DNA of 64,000 bases from Brachybacterium muris. Its GTDB lineage: Bacteria > Actinomycetota > Actinomycetes > Actinomycetales > Dermabacteraceae. Shown piece by piece: positions 62,003 through 64,000 of the stretch (positions are counted from its first letter, which is position 1; every line of letters begins with the position of its first letter). The DNA lies in assembly GCF_016907455.1 (NCBI RefSeq), contig NZ_JAFBCB010000001.1:1674001-1738000 (forward strand). Reading direction: 5' to 3'. Made by a program: the position numbers and the translations under genes. The notes below the pieces were generated by a model. It had not been told where the DNA came from. It saw only the letters and a program-made list of their open reading frames with translations, and did not search any database.

Positions 62003-62797
62003 GTGCTGATCCTGCTGCCTCCCTCGGAGACCAAGACCCGCCCTGAGCGCTCCGGTTCCGTCCTGGACCTCGACAGTCTCGCGTTCACCACCCTCACCGA
62101 GCCCCGGCGCACGATGCTGCGTGCAGTCCAGCGCACCGCCGCCGCCAAGGACGCCGCGCAGAAGCTGGGCGTGCCCGCCTCCTCCCCGGAACTGGTGGAT
62201 CGGATGGCAGCGATCGAGGGAGAGCCCGTGGGGGCGCCGCTCACGGTCTACTCCGGGGTGCTGTTCGACCAGCTCGATCCCGCCGTCACGATCCACGATG
62301 ACAGGCGCGTGCTGATCCAGAGCGCACTGCTGGGCGTGGTCGACGCATCGACCGACAGGATCCCCGCCTACCGGCTCTCCGCCGGCTCCACGGTGGCGCG
62401 CCTGGGCAAGGCCGCCACCTGGTGGGCGCGGCACCTGCGACCGCTGGGTGCGCGGCTGCTCGATGAGACGGCCGACGGCCCGGCCCCCGTGGTGGTCGAC
62501 TCCCGCTCCGGCGCCTACCGCAGCATGATGCCGATGCGCTCGCGCACACCGTCGAGCTCAGCAGCGGGGATCAGCGTGCTGGAGGTCGCACCCGTGCAGG
62601 AGAAGGACGGGGTCCGCAAGGTCGTCTCCCACGACGCGAAGCGGTACCGCGGCTGGGTCACGCGCGTGCTGCTGGACGCCCCGGCACCTGCCACCACACC
62701 GGACGAGGTGGTGGACCAGCTGCGCGCCGGGTTCGGTGACACGCTCGGGGTCGAGCTGGACGGCGACCGCCTGGTGGTCGTGGATCGCGTGGGCTGA
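62003..62797 (+). CDS. yaaA: YaaA family (DUF328) peroxide-stress protein
   Basis: 264 residues. LILLPPSETKTRPERSG at the N-terminus, TVYSGVLFDQLD, RIPAYRLSAGSTVARLG and VVSHDAKRYRGWVTRVLL are the family's conserved blocks, the last with basic residues proposed for DNA binding. E. coli YaaA limits free iron during peroxide stress; the actinobacterial role is inferred. GTG 62003 follows CACAAT by 6 nt, a possible leaderless start. Confidence 0.9.
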   Translation: MLILLPPSETKTRPERSGSVLDLDSLAFTTLTEPRRTMLRAVQRTAAAKDAAQKLGVPASSPELVDRMAAIEGEPVGAPLTVYSGVLFDQLDPAVTIHDDRRVLIQSALLGVVDASTDRIPAYRLSAGSTVARLGKAATWWARHLRPLGARLLDETADGPAPVVVDSRSGAYRSMMPMRSRTPSSSAAGISVLEVAPVQEKDGVRKVVSHDAKRYRGWVTRVLLDAPAPATTPDEVVDQLRAGFGDTLGVELDGDRLVVVDRVG

Positions 62798-62828
62798 AAG
62801 CTCGGAGGTCTCGGGGCTGCCCCCGAGC

Positions 62829-63677
62829 TCAGGCCCGCCCGGTCCAGGAATCGGTGGGGACCTCGCTGATCAGCACCTCGAGCTCGGGCACCGTCTCGGC
62901 CAGCAGCTCCTTCGCCAGTGGCAGCCAGAGAGCCTCGCTCGCGGCGTGCGCCACGTCGATCAGGGCCGGTACGGCCGACGGGTCCGCCGCGTCCTCGATG
63001 TGCTCGAGCGCCGGGTGGTGTCGCAGGTCGGAGGTGATGTACACGTCGGCCTCCGAAGAGGTGGCCTCCCCCAGGAAGGAGTCACCGGCGCCGGGGCACA
63101 CGGCCACCGTGCGCACCGGGCGGTCGGCGGGCCCGGTATGGGCGATGCCGCGGGCGGTGGCCGGGACGATGCCTGCGATCTGCGCGGTCAGCTCCCCCAC
63201 GGTCGTCGGCGCGGGCAGCTCACCCACGGCGCCGAGACCGAACAGGGTGGAGCCGTGGGCGGCCCGGGCCGCCTCCCCCGTCTCGCGGCCGGGGATCAGC
63301 GGGCGAGGATCCTGCAGGTCCAGGGCCGTGCTCCAGGCACCCACGGTGCCGCGGGTGGAGCGGTCCACGTTCGTGTGCCCGCACCACAGGCCGATACCGG
63401 CGCGGATCAGCTCGGTGACCACCGCGCCCTTGCCGTCGTCGGCCGGCAGGAAGCTGGCGCCGCGCAGCAGCAGGGGATGATGGGTGACCAGGAGCTGCGC
63501 ATCGCGCTCGACGGCCTCGCGGGCGACGGAGACCGTGGGGTCCACGGCCAGCAGCACGCGGCGCACCTCAGCGCTGCGCTCCCCCAGCACCAGGCCCACC
63601 CGGTCCCAGTCCTCCGCCCAGGCCAGCGGGTAGACGGCCTCGAGGGTCCCGACGACGGCGCCCAGAGTCGTGTTCAT
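62829..63677 (-). CDS. Nif3-like dinuclear metal-centre protein
   Basis: 282 residues. EDWDRVGLVLGERSAEV, LLVTHHPLLLRGASF with the metal-binding His pair, LWCGHTNVD and DVYITSDLRHHPAL give the dinuclear metal site of the NIF3/DUF34 family, often annotated GTP cyclohydrolase type 1-like. The ATG at 63677 overlaps the sufU stop (ATGA). Biochemical function unresolved. Confidence 0.9.
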   Translation of the reverse strand: MNTTLGAVVGTLEAVYPLAWAEDWDRVGLVLGERSAEVRRVLLAVDPTVSVAREAVERDAQLLVTHHPLLLRGASFLPADDGKGAVVTELIRAGIGLWCGHTNVDRSTRGTVGAWSTALDLQDPRPLIPGRETGEAARAAHGSTLFGLGAVGELPAPTTVGELTAQIAGIVPATARGIAHTGPADRPVRTVAVCPGAGDSFLGEATSSEADVYITSDLRHHPALEHIEDAADPSAVPALIDVAHAASEALWLPLAKELLAETVPELEVLISEVPTDSWTGRA

Positions 63678-64000
63678 CGCTCCCCCAGGGCCTGGGTCTC
63701 CACCAGGGCGGCCTGGTAGGCCTTCCAGGACATCAGCACGCACTTGATGCGGGCCGGGAACTTCGCCGCACCCATCAGGGCGACGGCATCGCCGATCAGG
63801 TCCTCGTCGGGCTCCATGGTCCCGCGGGCGCCCATCACGGCCTCCAAGTGGTCGATCACCGGCAGCGCCTCCTCGGTGGTGCGGCCGATCAGCAGGTCGG
63901 TCATGATCGAGGCGGAGGCGCGGCTCATGGCGCAGCCGATCGCGTCGTAGGAGATGTCGCGGATCCGCAGGTCCTCGCCGTCCCGGTCCAGGTGCAGGCG
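63674..64000 (-). CDS. sufU: SufU-type iron-sulfur cluster assembly protein (N-terminus off right edge)
   Basis: C-terminal ~108 residues visible. SYDAIGCAMSRASASIMTDL contains the second zinc-binding Cys of SufU/IscU-type proteins, and ARIKCVLMSWKAYQAALV the third. The first Cys and the start lie outside the window. SufU is a zinc-dependent sulfurtransferase in the Suf pathway of Gram-positives. Coupled to the Nif3-like gene by a 4-nt overlap; other suf genes would be expected just beyond the edge. Confidence 0.92.
   Translation of the reverse strand, partial: RLHLDRDGEDLRIRDISYDAIGCAMSRASASIMTDLLIGRTTEEALPVIDHLEAVMGARGTMEPDEDLIGDAVALMGAAKFPARIKCVLMSWKAYQAALVETQALGER

Overview
The window is chromosomal DNA of a high-GC actinobacterium. 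Supporting signs are the mycothiol ligase MshC, a pupylation locus, frequent GTG starts, and many genes whose start codon lies 6-7 nt after a -10 box (leaderless mRNAs). Gene content and order (glnE-glnA2-panB-map, lpdA-sucB-lipB-lipA, DUF4191, DUF5703) fit Micrococcales. A Brachybacterium/Dermabacteraceae-like genus is my best guess, inferred from pattern and not from a search.

Layout. 1-11.3 kb (minus strand): a site-2 protease and TrmI, then the pupylation cluster ARC-Dop-Pup-PafA, two FKBP prolyl isomerases (one a lipoprotein), degenerate PriA and the start of Fmt. There is no 20S proteasome: Pup and PafA are 4 nt apart where prcB-prcA normally sit, and ARC lacks the C-terminal docking motif. 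11.3-17.4 kb: a PAC2 protein, MshC, UppP, a poly-aspartate protein, DUF5703, a short A24 peptidase, two SPOUT methyltransferases and tRNA-Leu(GAG). 17.5-25.6 kb (minus): a rpsD, alaS-ruvX-mltG-aroE and rarA block. 25.7-30 kb: an apparently broken Nramp-like transporter beside a polyol/idonate-type dehydrogenase, then pyrD and two small membrane proteins. 30.1-39.1 kb: pepA, lpdA, a two-lipoyl-domain E2, a pseudokinase-like membrane protein, lipB-lipA and DUF4191, which together form a lipoate synthesis and use cluster. 39.3-42.3 kb: an RDD protein, glnA1 and an AraC regulator.

42.3-61.2 kb is bracketed by two same-length, apparently identical IS21-family elements in direct orientation (2581 bp each, with target duplications of 6 and 5 bp). 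Copy A separates a VOC gene from its likely promoter. Between the copies lie a TetR/ABC exporter operon, a PD-(D/E)XK-like protein, glnE-glnA2, a lipoprotein, panB, a SPOR-like protein, map and a polyphosphate glucokinase with a lysine-rich tail. 61.2-64 kb: a remnant-like intergenic stretch, RNase P RNA, YaaA, a Nif3-like protein and the 3' part of sufU.

Functional themes. Nitrogen assimilation is well covered (GlnA1, its adenylyltransferase GlnE, and GlnA2, which has Trp at the modified Tyr position). So are lipoylation and protein modification by Pup without proteasomal degradation. The most notable points are the proteasome-free Pup locus with a matching ARC tail loss, the IS21 pair, the internally deleted transporter, and the widespread leaderless architecture.
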